Below are positions 44,787 to 53,970 of a stretch of 64,000 nucleotides of DNA, in pieces. The translations under genes and the position numbers were made by a program. The DNA is from Gammaproteobacteria bacterium (lineage in GTDB: Bacteria > Pseudomonadota > Gammaproteobacteria > Pseudomonadales > Porticoccaceae), in the NCBI GenBank assembly GCA_016191205.1, contig JACPPB010000012.1:185693-249692 (forward strand), written 5' to 3'. Numbering within the stretch: the first letter of the stretch is position 1; each line of letters opens with the position of its first letter. Under the pieces are notes generated by a model. The model was not told the DNA's origin and did no database searches. It saw only the letters and a program-made list of their open reading frames with translations.

Positions 44787-46385
44787 TTACGCCATCTTGA
44801 AGCCTTCGTAGTTTTTGGCGGCGACCTCATCGCACTTCTTGCGATAGTTGGGCGCGCCACCCGCATAGAGCAGGAAGGTACGCTTCTTGCCGGGCGTGTT
44901 GGCGCCCATGAACCAGGAATCCGCCTTGGTAAACAGCGAGCCCGCCGCCGTCTCGTAGACGTGCTCGGTCCAGGCCAGCTCGGCGTCCCGGGTCGCTTCA
45001 CAGCGCTTGTAGTGGTGCTCCCGCATGTATTTCACAAGGTCGGTCACCCACTCGACGTTCTGCTCGATGCAACGGGGAATGTTGCAGAAAGTTGCGCCGT
45101 TGTGGGGGCCGACCAGCATGAACATGTTGGGGAAACCGTTGACCTGCATACCCAGATAGGTTTCCGGGCCGCCGCTCCACTTGTCGACCAGCGCCTGACC
45201 GTCCTCGCCACGGATATCGATACGCTTGAACCCGCCGGTCACTGCGTCAAAGCCGGTGGCGTAAACGATGAAGTCGAGGTCGTACTGTTTGTCGCTGGTT
45301 TTGATCCCGGTCTCGTTCACACGCTCGATCGGCGTCGCGCGCAGATCGACCAGGGTGACATTCGGCTGGTTGTACACCTCGAAGTATTTGGTTTCCATCG
45401 GCACCCGCTTCATGCCGAAACCGTGGTCCTTGGGAATCAGGATGTCCGCAACTTTCGGATCCTTTACACGCTCGCGAATTTTGCGCGCGATGAATTCGGT
45501 GATGATGGCATTGGCCTTTTCGTCGGTCATGATGTCGTAGAAATTGGCCAGCCAGATGCCGAAGCCGGGTTCGCCGTAGAGTTTTTCGAACTTGGCTTCG
45601 CGCTCTTCGGGGCTGACATCGAAGATCGAGCGCATATCGAACTGGTGGAGAAAGCCCGCGCCGGATTCCTTGCAGATCTTGAACAGTTCCGGATAACTCG
45701 CCTTCAGCGCGGGCTGCTCTTCATCGGCGATTTTCGAATTGTTCAGCGGTGCGCACCAGCTGGCGTCGAGCTGAAAAACCGTGAGGTGTTCGGCGGTCTT
45801 GGCAACTTCCTGAATCACCTGCACGCCGGTGGCGCCGGTGCCGATGACGCCGACGCGCTTGCCTTTGAAGTCGACCGGCGTTTTCGGCCAGCGCGAGGTG
45901 TGGCAATAGTCGCCCTTGAAGCTGTCGATGCCTTCAATGCGCGGCATCTGGGTCGCGGACAGCACGCCGACAGCGGTGATCAGGAAGCGCGCGCGGGCTT
46001 TTTCGCCGCTTTCAAGCTCGACTTCCCAGAGATCCTCGCCTTTGATGTACTTGGCGGCAGTGACCTTGCTGTTGAACTGGATGTCCTTGCGCAGATCGAG
46101 CTTGTCGGCAACAAAATTATAATAGCGCTCGTTTTCGGCCTGGCCGGAAAAATGTTCGCTCCAGTTCCATTCCTTCAGGACTTCCTCGGAAAAGGAATAC
46201 GCGTAGGTGTAACTTTCGGAATCGAAGCGCGCGCCCGGATAACGGTTCCAGTACCAGGTGCCGCCGACACCGTCGCCTGTCTCGTACACGCGAACATTCA
46301 TGCCAAGTTCGCGCAGGCGATAAAGTTGGTACATGCCGGAAATACCGGCACCGATGATGATTGCATCGTATTGGGCATTGGACAT
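44787..46385 (-). CDS. Baeyer-Villiger monooxygenase, tandem copy 1
   Basis: 532 residues from the ATG (MSNAQYDA), about ten bases after AGGAGG; a nearby upstream ATG is possible. The FAD loop is GAGISGMYQ, the Baeyer-Villiger fingerprint FKGDYCHTSRWP is followed by the NADPH loop VIGTGATGVQ, and the late ATGFDAVTGGF completes the class. It is a type I monooxygenase of the cyclohexanone monooxygenase kind that inserts oxygen beside a ketone to form an ester or lactone. Two paralogues of identical length follow upstream. The natural ketone is not known. Confidence 0.93.
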   Translation of the reverse strand: MSNAQYDAIIIGAGISGMYQLYRLRELGMNVRVYETGDGVGGTWYWNRYPGARFDSESYTYAYSFSEEVLKEWNWSEHFSGQAENERYYNFVADKLDLRKDIQFNSKVTAAKYIKGEDLWEVELESGEKARARFLITAVGVLSATQMPRIEGIDSFKGDYCHTSRWPKTPVDFKGKRVGVIGTGATGVQVIQEVAKTAEHLTVFQLDASWCAPLNNSKIADEEQPALKASYPELFKICKESGAGFLHQFDMRSIFDVSPEEREAKFEKLYGEPGFGIWLANFYDIMTDEKANAIITEFIARKIRERVKDPKVADILIPKDHGFGMKRVPMETKYFEVYNQPNVTLVDLRATPIERVNETGIKTSDKQYDLDFIVYATGFDAVTGGFKRIDIRGEDGQALVDKWSGGPETYLGMQVNGFPNMFMLVGPHNGATFCNIPRCIEQNVEWVTDLVKYMREHHYKRCEATRDAELAWTEHVYETAAGSLFTKADSWFMGANTPGKKRTFLLYAGGAPNYRKKCDEVAAKNYEGFKMA

Positions 46386-46907
46386 CTGTTGCATTCCTCC
46401 TGTAAGGATATTCACACACTGACTGAAAAACTCGAATACTTAGGGCTGGTCGGGGCAGAACTTCAGCGGAGTTTCTCGGTGCCTCATGCATCCGGAGCAT
46501 GTCACGGGTCATTTGTGACTGCGTCACGCCCACCTGTAGCACCTGACGGAACGGTGACAGCACGATAAAGCCTGCCCGTCTCCACAGATACAGAGCCGTG
46601 TCAAGACTCTGCCGTCCGAAAAAGCGGCGGAAGTACACCATAATTGACTTGGCGCATCAAGCGCGGCCGCCCGGCGGGGCGGCTTGGACAGCGCATCGAC
46701 AGCACTCTGCCGCGTTGCGCGCCAGCAGCTTCCCGGTCTATCCGCTTGATATTAGGTGGGTAGCTTGTTATGCCCCTGTTGGCGTGCAGTGCTGGTCAAC
46801 CCCTGCGCATCGGGAACGCGAGCTGCCTGAAACGCCAAAGGGCTACAACCTGTCGGCTGTAGCCCTGGAAGCTCCCTTGAACTTCGGCCGAACCCGGCCC
46901 CCCCCGG
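46386..46907. other. Intergenic region between monooxygenase copies 1 and 2, 522 bp
   Basis: Likely holds the promoter of copy 1 and the transcript end of copy 2. A hairpin AGGGCTACA/TGTAGCCCT (46839-46866) lies 42 bases after the copy 2 stop. Several GTGAC/GTCAC half-sites occur between 46500 and 46565, including GTGACTGCGTCAC (46515-46527). I see no gene in it. Confidence 0.55.
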
Positions 46908-48506
46908 TTACTGCATCTTGAAGCCTTCGTAACCTTTCGCGGCCACTTCATCGCATTTCGCCCGATAAGCGGGGCCACCGCCGCCGTACAGCAGGAAAGT
47001 ACGCTTCTTGCCGGGTGTGTTGGCCCCCATGAACCATGAATCCGCCTTGGTGAGCAGCGAACCCTTGACCGTGTCGTAGACATGTTCGGTCCAGGCGTCT
47101 TCAGCTTCGAGCGTTGTTTCGATGCGCTTGTAGTTGTGGGCTTGCATGTACTTGATGCAGTCGGTCACCCACTCCACGTTCTGCTCGATGCAGCGGGGAA
47201 TGTTGCAGAAGGTGGCGCCATTGTGAGGGCCCACCAGCATGAACATATTGGGGAAGCCGGTCACTTGCATGCCGAGATAGGTATGCGGACCATCACTCCA
47301 GCGCTCGGACAACGACTGTCCATCCACGCCGCGGATATCCATGCGCTTGTAACCGCCGGTGACCGCATCAAAGCCGGTGGCGTAGACGATGAAGTCGAGA
47401 TCGTACTGTTTGTCGCTGGTCTTGATGCCCGTGGCGTTCACACGCTCGATGGGCGTCTTGCGCAGATCGACCAGTTTCACGTTGTCCTGGTTGTAGGCTT
47501 CGTAATAGTTGGTTTCCATTGGCACCCGCTTCATGCCGAAACCGTGATCCTTGGGGATCAGGATATCCGCCACCGCCGGATCCTTGACCCGTTGACGGAT
47601 CTTCCGGGCAATGAAGTCGGTGATGATGGCGTTGGCTTTTTCATCGGTCATGATGTCGTGGAAATTGCCGAGCCAGATGCCAAAGCCGGGTTCGGCGTAG
47701 AGTTTTTCGAAAATGGCTTCGCGCTCTTCCGGGGTTACATCGAAGATGGACCGCATGTCGAATTGATGGATAAACCCGCCAAATGACTCGTGGCACTTCC
47801 TGAAGACTTCGGGATAGCTCGCCTTGAGCGCCGGCTGTTCCGCATCGGTGATTTTGGAGTTATTGAGGGGGGCGCACCAGTTCGCGTCCAACTGAAATAC
47901 GGTGAGCTGCTTCGCGGTCTTGGCAACCTCCTGGATCACCTGCACGCCGGTGGCGCCGGTACCGATAACGCCCACACGCTTGCCGGCGAAATCGACCGGC
48001 GTCTTCGGCCAGCGCGCGGTGTGGTGGTATTCGCCCTTGAAGCTGTCGATGCCTTCGATTCTCGGCATCTGAACCGCCGACAACGGGCCAAGCGCGGTGA
48101 TCATGTAGCGTGCGCGTGCCTTTTCACCGCCTTCGATCTCCACTTCCCATTGATTTTCGTCCTTCAGAAATCGCGCCGCTATCACCTTGCTGTTGAACTG
48201 GATGTCTTTGCGCAGATCCAGCTTGTCCGCGACAAAATTGTAATAACGCTCGTTTTCAGCCTGGCCGGAGAACTGTTCGCTCCAGTTCCATTCCTTCAGG
48301 ATTTCCTCGGAAAAGGAATAGGCGTAACTGTAGCTTTCCGAATCGAAGCGCGCGCCGGGATACCGGTTCCAGTACCAGACGCCACCGACACCGTCGCCGG
48401 TTTCATAGGCACGCACCTTGAGACCAAGCTCGCGCAGCCGATAAAGCTGGTACATACCGGCGATTCCGGCTCCGACGATGATTGCATCAAACTGTTGGTT
48501 GGGCAT
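46908..48506 (-). CDS. Baeyer-Villiger monooxygenase, tandem copy 2
   Basis: 532 residues, same length and motif order as its neighbours: GAGIAGMYQ, FKGEYHHTARWP fingerprint, VIGTGATGVQ and ATGFDAVTGGY. Large blocks such as the NERYYNFVADKLDLRKDIQF segment are unchanged between copies 1 and 2, so the pair arose by a fairly recent duplication. It would carry out the same NADPH- and FAD-dependent ketone oxidation. Changes cluster in residues 200-230 and 380-410, where substrate contacts lie in related enzymes, so substrates may differ. Confidence 0.93.
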   Translation of the reverse strand: MPNQQFDAIIVGAGIAGMYQLYRLRELGLKVRAYETGDGVGGVWYWNRYPGARFDSESYSYAYSFSEEILKEWNWSEQFSGQAENERYYNFVADKLDLRKDIQFNSKVIAARFLKDENQWEVEIEGGEKARARYMITALGPLSAVQMPRIEGIDSFKGEYHHTARWPKTPVDFAGKRVGVIGTGATGVQVIQEVAKTAKQLTVFQLDANWCAPLNNSKITDAEQPALKASYPEVFRKCHESFGGFIHQFDMRSIFDVTPEEREAIFEKLYAEPGFGIWLGNFHDIMTDEKANAIITDFIARKIRQRVKDPAVADILIPKDHGFGMKRVPMETNYYEAYNQDNVKLVDLRKTPIERVNATGIKTSDKQYDLDFIVYATGFDAVTGGYKRMDIRGVDGQSLSERWSDGPHTYLGMQVTGFPNMFMLVGPHNGATFCNIPRCIEQNVEWVTDCIKYMQAHNYKRIETTLEAEDAWTEHVYDTVKGSLLTKADSWFMGANTPGKKRTFLLYGGGGPAYRAKCDEVAAKGYEGFKMQ

Positions 48507-48942
48507 TGAGTGCTCTCCGCTTCCTACTCGTTAAAGAATTTTCGTATCCACGGACCAGGGTGTAAGCAACGGACAGGCCCCACCGTCGCCGGCAATCCCG
48601 GGTTACGCACCAAACCGCGCACCCGGAGACTGATCGAAGCGACAAAACCGGCGTGAAACACCCGCAACCCGCAGCCAGCCGCAAAATGGCGCGACCACCC
48701 TGCCCCGTCTGGTCTCCGCGACCATTCTGATTCTTCAGGCGTATTCGCCGCTTGATTCACGTCAAGCTGATGCGGGAAGGCTCACGGCCGGATTTTGACA
48801 CCGCGCCCGGATCGCTCTGGCCGCCATCCACGAGCAGAGCATTGGCGGCGTTGCGACGATGCGCCAGGGAGACAACAACTCGAGACATCGGCCATTCCGG
48901 AGTTGCGATTCCGGGACCGCCGTCACTACGCGCGGAACCCGA
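48507..48942. other. Intergenic region between monooxygenase copies 2 and 3, 436 bp
   Basis: No coding frame with family character. An imperfect hairpin with CCGGA/TCCGG arms lies near 48896-48913. It probably contains the promoter of copy 2. The gap is unlike the short spacing between copy 3 and the SDR gene, so the monooxygenases may be transcribed separately. Confidence 0.5.
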
Positions 48943-50541
48943 TCACCCCAGCGCAAAACCTTCGTAATTCTTGGCCGCCACCTCATCACACTTCTTGCGG
49001 TAGTTGTCCTGGCCACCCACGTAAAGCAGCACGGTACGCTTTCTGCCCGGCACATTGGCTCCGGTAAACCACGAGTCGGCCTTGGAAAACAGGGATTTTT
49101 GGGCATATTCGAAAACGTGCTCGGTCCAGGCGAGCTCGGCTTCCCGCGTCGCTTCGATGCGCTGGAAATTGTGCTCCCTCATATACTCGAGACAGCCTGT
49201 CACCCATTCCACGTTCTGCTCGATGCAGCGGGGAATATTGCAAAGGGTGGCGCCATTATGGGGTCCCACCAGCATGAACATGTTGGGAAACCCGGTGACC
49301 TGCATGCCCAGATAGGTTTCCGGGCCACCCGCCCACTTGTCGGCGAGCGACTGTCCATCCACGCCGCGGATATCGATGCGCCGGAACGCGCCGGTCACCG
49401 CGTCAAAGCCGGTGGCGTAGATCAGGATATCGAGCTCGTATTCCCTCGCGCCGATCTTCACGCCTTTGGGTGTGATGCGTTCGATGGGCGTCGCCCGCAG
49501 ATCGACCAGGGAGACGTTGTCCTGGTTATAGGCCTCGTAGTACCCGGTTTCCAGGGGCACCCGCTTCATGCCGAAGCCATGGTCCCTGGGAATCAGGACA
49601 TCAGCGACTTTCGGATCCTTTACACGCGCGCGAATCTTCCGGGCGATGAAATCGGTGATGATGGCATTGGCCCGCTCATCGGTGACGGTGTCGCGGAAAT
49701 TCGCCAGCCAGATGCCGAAACCGGGTTCCCCATAGAGCTTTTCGAACAGGGCTTCACGCTCCTCCACCGACACATCAAAAACCGAGCGGCGATCAAATTG
49801 ATGGAGGAAGCCTGACATGGTTGACCGGCACCGGCTGAAAAGTTCGGGATAACGCGCCTTCAGGGCATCCTGCTCGGCGTCGGCAATCTTCGAGTTGTGC
49901 AGCGGTGCGCACCAGTTGGCGCCGAGCTGAAAAACCGTCAGGTGACCCGCCGTCTTGGCCACTTCCTGAATGACCTGCACGCCGGTGGCGCCGGTACCGA
50001 TCACGCCGACCCGCTTGCCCCTGAAGTCGATGGGTTCCTTGGGCCAGCGCGCGGTATGGCAATACTGGCCCTGAAAGCTCTCGATACCCTCGATTCTGGG
50101 CATCTGGTACGCCGACAGAATGCCGATCGCGGTAATCAGAAAGCGTGCCCGGACCTTTTCTCCGCTCTCGATTTCCACCTCCCAGAGATTCTCGGCGGAA
50201 AGGTATTTGGCGGCCGTCACCGTGCTGTCGAACTGGATGTCCTTGCGCAGATCGAGTTTGTCGGCCACGAAATTGAAGTAGCGCTCGTTTTCCGGTTGAC
50301 CGGAAAAATGCTCGCTCCAGTTCCACTCCTGGAGAATCTCCTTGGAAAAGGAGTAGGCGTAGGTATAGCTCTCCGAGTCGAAGCGGGCGCCGGGATAGCG
50401 GTTCCAGTACCAGGTACCGCCAACGCCACCACCGGCCTCGAAAACCCGCACCTTGAGCCCCAATTCGCGCAAACGGTACAGCTGGTAAAGGCCCGACACG
50501 CCGGCCCCGATGATGATGGCGTCATAGGCGGTATTGGCCAT
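48943..50541 (-). CDS. Baeyer-Villiger monooxygenase, tandem copy 3
   Basis: 532 residues. GAGVSGLYQ FAD loop, FQGQYCHTARWP fingerprint, VIGTGATGVQ NADPH loop, ATGFDAVTGAF. It is the most divergent of the three copies by eye (for example FEAGGGVGGTWYW and the YELDILIYATG region). It lies 64 bases downstream of an SDR dehydrogenase on the same strand, an arrangement like the alcohol-to-ketone-to-lactone order of cyclohexanol degradation genes. Confidence 0.93.
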   Translation of the reverse strand: MANTAYDAIIIGAGVSGLYQLYRLRELGLKVRVFEAGGGVGGTWYWNRYPGARFDSESYTYAYSFSKEILQEWNWSEHFSGQPENERYFNFVADKLDLRKDIQFDSTVTAAKYLSAENLWEVEIESGEKVRARFLITAIGILSAYQMPRIEGIESFQGQYCHTARWPKEPIDFRGKRVGVIGTGATGVQVIQEVAKTAGHLTVFQLGANWCAPLHNSKIADAEQDALKARYPELFSRCRSTMSGFLHQFDRRSVFDVSVEEREALFEKLYGEPGFGIWLANFRDTVTDERANAIITDFIARKIRARVKDPKVADVLIPRDHGFGMKRVPLETGYYEAYNQDNVSLVDLRATPIERITPKGVKIGAREYELDILIYATGFDAVTGAFRRIDIRGVDGQSLADKWAGGPETYLGMQVTGFPNMFMLVGPHNGATLCNIPRCIEQNVEWVTGCLEYMREHNFQRIEATREAELAWTEHVFEYAQKSLFSKADSWFTGANVPGRKRTVLLYVGGQDNYRKKCDEVAAKNYEGFALG

Positions 50542-50605
50542 TTTGATCTCTCTCGCAAAGGGCTGTTATCTAAAATCGGTCGGCGCGCCGGGCAGAACCC
50601 TATCG

Positions 50606-51367
50606 TCAGGTCGCCATGTAACCGCCATCGACGGGCAGTGCATGCCCGGTGATGTAGGACGCACTCTCGGAGCACAGGTACACGGCTGCGTCCGCAATCT
50701 CGCTCGGCTCACCGAGCCGTTTGACGGGCTGCGCCGCGATCATGGCTTCCGCGACCCGCGGATTCTCCTCGAATACACGCATCAGCATGGGGGTGCGGAT
50801 CGGTCCCGGACACACGGCATTGACGCGGATTTTCTTGGTGGCGTAGTCAAGCGCCGCCGATTTGGTAAGGCCGATCACGGCGTGCTTGGCGGCGGAATAC
50901 TGACCCAGGTTCTTGACGCCGATCAGACCCGCATCGGAAGCGGTATTGACGATGGCGCCGCCGCCCTGAGTGAGCATCTGGCGGATCTGATATTTCATGC
51001 ACAGGAAGACGCCGAGGATGTTGACCCGGTAGTTCAGCATGAAATTCTCCTCGGTGGCATCGGCCAGCTTGGAGGATTCGCCTTCGACACCCGCGTTATT
51101 GAACGCGCAGTTCAGCCCGCCGAAATTCACCACGGCCGCCTTGACCAGCGCTTCCGTATCGGCGGCCTGCGACACATCACATTTCAGAAAAATGGCCTTG
51201 CCTCCCGCCTTGGTGACCAAATGCGCGGTCTCTTCACCGCCGACCACATTGATATCGGCGACCACCACGCTGGCGCCCTCGCGGGCGAAGATTTCACAGG
51301 CCGCCCGCCCGATGCCACTGCCACCCCCGGTTACCACTGCTACCTTGCCTGCGACGATTCCCGCCAT
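50606..51367 (-). CDS. SDR alcohol dehydrogenase
   Basis: 253 residues. NAD motif VTGGGSGIGRA, NNAGVEGE, catalytic serine in NTASDAGL and YSAAK. The end VYLCSESASYITGHALPVDGG is typical of classical SDRs. Upstream of three Baeyer-Villiger monooxygenases, it would oxidise a cyclic alcohol to the ketone they use (ChnA-like role). The exact substrate is inferred from context only. Two 19-bp direct repeats lie just before its start. Confidence 0.88.
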   Translation of the reverse strand: MAGIVAGKVAVVTGGGSGIGRAACEIFAREGASVVVADINVVGGEETAHLVTKAGGKAIFLKCDVSQAADTEALVKAAVVNFGGLNCAFNNAGVEGESSKLADATEENFMLNYRVNILGVFLCMKYQIRQMLTQGGGAIVNTASDAGLIGVKNLGQYSAAKHAVIGLTKSAALDYATKKIRVNAVCPGPIRTPMLMRVFEENPRVAEAMIAAQPVKRLGEPSEIADAAVYLCSESASYITGHALPVDGGYMAT

Positions 51368-51383
51368 GACTTGACTCCTCTGG

Positions 51384-51428
51384 TTGAATTAACTTGCTGA
51401 ATGAAGTTTTTCAATTAACTTGTTGAAT
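51384..51428. promoter_or_regulatory. Two 19-bp direct repeats upstream of the SDR gene
   Basis: Near-identical 19-mers (51384-51402 and 51410-51428, 17 of 19 bases equal, 26-bp period). The second also has TTCAA/TTGAA inverted ends. They lie 17-61 bases before the SDR start and are rich in A+T against the local background. They are plausible operators, for example of a TetR-type regulator, but no regulator gene is adjacent. Confidence 0.6.
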
Positions 51429-51491
51429 ATATTGGCAGACAGGCGGGTCGTTATCCCGTCACGTCCGTGGCATGGAAGCGTTGTGGATCGC

Positions 51492-51920
51492 TCACGGGAC
51501 AGCTTCCCGATGCATGGGTTCCAGATAATCCGGATTGGTAACACGCACCTTGTCGATCACCTGGCGCAGGGCAAACGCCATGACGGCGTCCCACTGCGCA
51601 TCGAGTTTTCCCGCCCGCGCGCTGGCGCAAAACGCCGCGTAGGGCTCGGTCTCCGACGGCTCGGCACCGGTGAGGCGCGCCAGTTCGCGCATCTGGCTCT
51701 GTGCCGCAAGCGTATCCGCCGCAAGCTCGCGCTCAATGACCTTCAGCAGGAACACCGCGCACAGGGCATTGTAGCGTTCGCTACCACTGCTGCGACCCGC
51801 CACGCCGTTGATGAATTCCGCAACGGTCTTGAGGATTTCCGGAATGTCCGGCCGGTCCTGGGTCAGCGCACGCAGGCGTTCCGGGCTCATCGGCGTGTCG
51901 GTCATTGGTTTCCCGCTCAT
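51492..51920 (-). CDS. DUF6285 protein
   Basis: 142 residues, helical, with no transmembrane segment. It matches the DUF6285 family that is found next to aminoglycoside-phosphotransferase-fold kinases in actinobacteria and proteobacteria. Its start overlaps the kinase stop in an ATGA, so the two are probably translated together. It may be a partner or regulatory subunit of the kinase. No catalytic motif is visible. Confidence 0.75.
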   Translation of the reverse strand: MSGKPMTDTPMSPERLRALTQDRPDIPEILKTVAEFINGVAGRSSGSERYNALCAVFLLKVIERELAADTLAAQSQMRELARLTGAEPSETEPYAAFCASARAGKLDAQWDAVMAFALRQVIDKVRVTNPDYLEPMHREAVP

Positions 51921-52948
51921 CGATAGTGCCCCAGGATGGTCATCAGCAGATCGTACTCGATCATGCTGGCATTGCGGCCGCAGCAGGCAAAGGGCAACGA
52001 GCGGCGCTCGCCGCGCAGATGGCCGTCAGCCTGCATCATATTGATGACAGCCCACTTGAAAGCGCTGAACACTTCCCACCAGAGAATCTCCTCTGCGCTC
52101 ACCGACCCGCCGCCGTTGGCGGCGTAGGCGGCCTGAAGCTCGCTGCGCGGCCCCATGCCACCCACCGGGCGATCGATGTTTCCGTAACGCCAGGAACGCA
52201 GGCACACCCAGCCGAAATCCGCCATGCCGCTGCCCAGGTGGGCGCACTCCCAGTCGAGCACGCCGACGATGCCGGTGGCATCCAGAATCAGGTTGCCGAC
52301 ACGATAATCGCCATGAATCAGCCGTGCCGGTACCGGCGGGGGTCGGTGCCGCTCCAGCCAGCGGATACCGACATCCAGCGCGGGATGGCCTCCGCCGTAG
52401 CTGTCGTAGCGCGTCACCTGGGCGGCGAGCTGATCGCGGGAATCCGCGCTCGCCGCAAGGAACGGCAATTCGTCGATCGGAATGGCGTGCAGACGCGCGA
52501 AGATTTCGCCGGTCTGGGTGGCGAAACGGGCTCGTGCGTGCGCATAGGCCGGATCCGTGAGCAGCGTCTTGGGCAGGGTTTCACCGGCGATGCGGGTCAT
52601 CACAAACCCGCGTTCCAGTTCATCGGCGGGCTCCAGCTCGAACACCGGCTCCGGCACCGGCAGGCCGTGGCGATGAACCACCTGGAGAATCCGGTATTGC
52701 TCCGCGGGCGGCAAAAACGGCGATGTCGGTGAGCGATAGGTCTCCTGGCGCAACACCAGTTGCTGCGTCCCGCCGGGTTCCACCAGATCGAACAGCAGGG
52801 TGCGATTCGAGGCGCCCAGGGTCGCGACCTGGACATTGGCGATGCGCGCCGCGCTGCCATGGCGCCGCTTCACCGCCGCGTCGAGCCGTGCCGCAATCGC
52901 CGCGATGACCGGATCGAGAACCGTCGGCTGGAGCCCCTGTGCCGCCAT
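51917..52948 (-). CDS. Aminoglycoside-phosphotransferase-fold kinase
   Basis: 343 residues from the ATG at 52948. The protein-kinase-like fold is shown by the Brenner motif HGDYRVGNLILD (catalytic aspartate) and the metal-binding GVLDWECAHLG. The family is annotated as aminoglycoside phosphotransferases but usually phosphorylates small hydroxylated compounds. Here the neighbours are DUF6285 and a DUF7064-like protein and, further on, cyclic alcohol genes; a role in catabolism is more likely than drug resistance. The longer frame upstream has no family similarity. Confidence 0.85.
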   Translation of the reverse strand: MAAQGLQPTVLDPVIAAIAARLDAAVKRRHGSAARIANVQVATLGASNRTLLFDLVEPGGTQQLVLRQETYRSPTSPFLPPAEQYRILQVVHRHGLPVPEPVFELEPADELERGFVMTRIAGETLPKTLLTDPAYAHARARFATQTGEIFARLHAIPIDELPFLAASADSRDQLAAQVTRYDSYGGGHPALDVGIRWLERHRPPPVPARLIHGDYRVGNLILDATGIVGVLDWECAHLGSGMADFGWVCLRSWRYGNIDRPVGGMGPRSELQAAYAANGGGSVSAEEILWWEVFSAFKWAVINMMQADGHLRGERRSLPFACCGRNASMIEYDLLMTILGHYR

Positions 52949-52965
52949 ATTCGGTCGCGCCGGAT

Positions 52966-53970
52966 TCAGAGCGGATAGCCGACGGGTTCGCCGTCTTCCA
53001 GGAATTCGATGTACTCGGTCATGCCGAGTCCCTCGCAGCCGTCTTCCCAGCGCCAGCGGGTAAAACCTTCGGCGATGCGGCAGGCCAGCTCCTGATCGCC
53101 CACCTGGCGGCGGTTGCGCAGCGGCGCCATGGTGAGTACCTCGCCGGTGATCCGCACGGCCCGCCTGGCCGTGCGCACACCCAACTGCATCCGTGCGGGG
53201 TCTTTGTTCGCATCCCATTCGGTGAATACATCGAGATCGATGATGTCCTCGTAGGCGCCGTCAAACAGCAGCACCCCGAGCCGATGCACGACGCGCTGGC
53301 GATCCGTCCGCTTCAGCAACATGAAGCCCCGGTCGGCGCCAAAGGTGGCGATGAAGAGTCGGTAAAAATAGATGTTCTGCCAGAACCGTGGTCCCCAGGA
53401 ATGATCGCGCCAGCCAAAGCCGTCGATGGCCCAGGACTGGTCGCCCACCTGGATCCGGCCCCGGGTGCGCGTGTGCTGGTTGAAGTGGCCGAGCGAAAAA
53501 TCCCGCCCGTACATGGTTTCCTCGCCCGGCCCGGTGGGTTCGCCGCCGTGCATGGGGGAGACGCCGGTAAGCTGAAAATCGACCGCGCCCTGTGCTCGCT
53601 TCGCCTGCTTGAACAACGCCGAGGGATTGCGCAACAGCTGGGGATCGTCGAGCACCATCAGCTCGCCGCGGTAGGTCATGGAGACCGCCTTGAAGGGCTC
53701 GGCGACCTGGTATTCGAGACCGCCGGCGCAGTGGCGTTCATTGGTGGTGATTTCCGGACGCTGAAACTGACAGGCGACGCGACCATCCGGCAGGTAGAGG
53801 CACACCGACAACTCCGCGCGACCCTCGTTGATCCGGTTGCCGAGGCGCATCCACCCGCCCACGCGCTGCACCGGATCCCAGCCGTTGACGTACACGCTTT
53901 CGTTGAAATTGGGTTCCGCGCTCGGTTGATGCGAGTATTCGTCGGCCGGCGCCAGTCGGTAAGTGCCCAT
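52966..53970 (-). CDS. CrtC-like (DUF7064/DUF7065) protein, copy 1
   Basis: 334 residues. It is a soluble, beta-rich protein of the CrtC-like lipocalin class, named DUF7064/DUF7065 in current databases; DHSWGPRFWQNIYFYR and FNESVYVNGWDP are the best-conserved stretches. A paralogue lies at 62506-63564 on the other side of the sox operon. The CrtC class hydrates carotenoid or terpenoid double bonds, but for this branch the reaction is not known. It ends 17 bases before the kinase start on the same strand. Confidence 0.75.
   Translation of the reverse strand: MGTYRLAPADEYSHQPSAEPNFNESVYVNGWDPVQRVGGWMRLGNRINEGRAELSVCLYLPDGRVACQFQRPEITTNERHCAGGLEYQVAEPFKAVSMTYRGELMVLDDPQLLRNPSALFKQAKRAQGAVDFQLTGVSPMHGGEPTGPGEETMYGRDFSLGHFNQHTRTRGRIQVGDQSWAIDGFGWRDHSWGPRFWQNIYFYRLFIATFGADRGFMLLKRTDRQRVVHRLGVLLFDGAYEDIIDLDVFTEWDANKDPARMQLGVRTARRAVRITGEVLTMAPLRNRRQVGDQELACRIAEGFTRWRWEDGCEGLGMTEYIEFLEDGEPVGYPL

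Noticed and set aside
51917..52948. Aminoglycoside resistance gene
   Set aside because: Only the fold is shared; pairing with DUF6285 and a CrtC-like gene points to a metabolic kinase.
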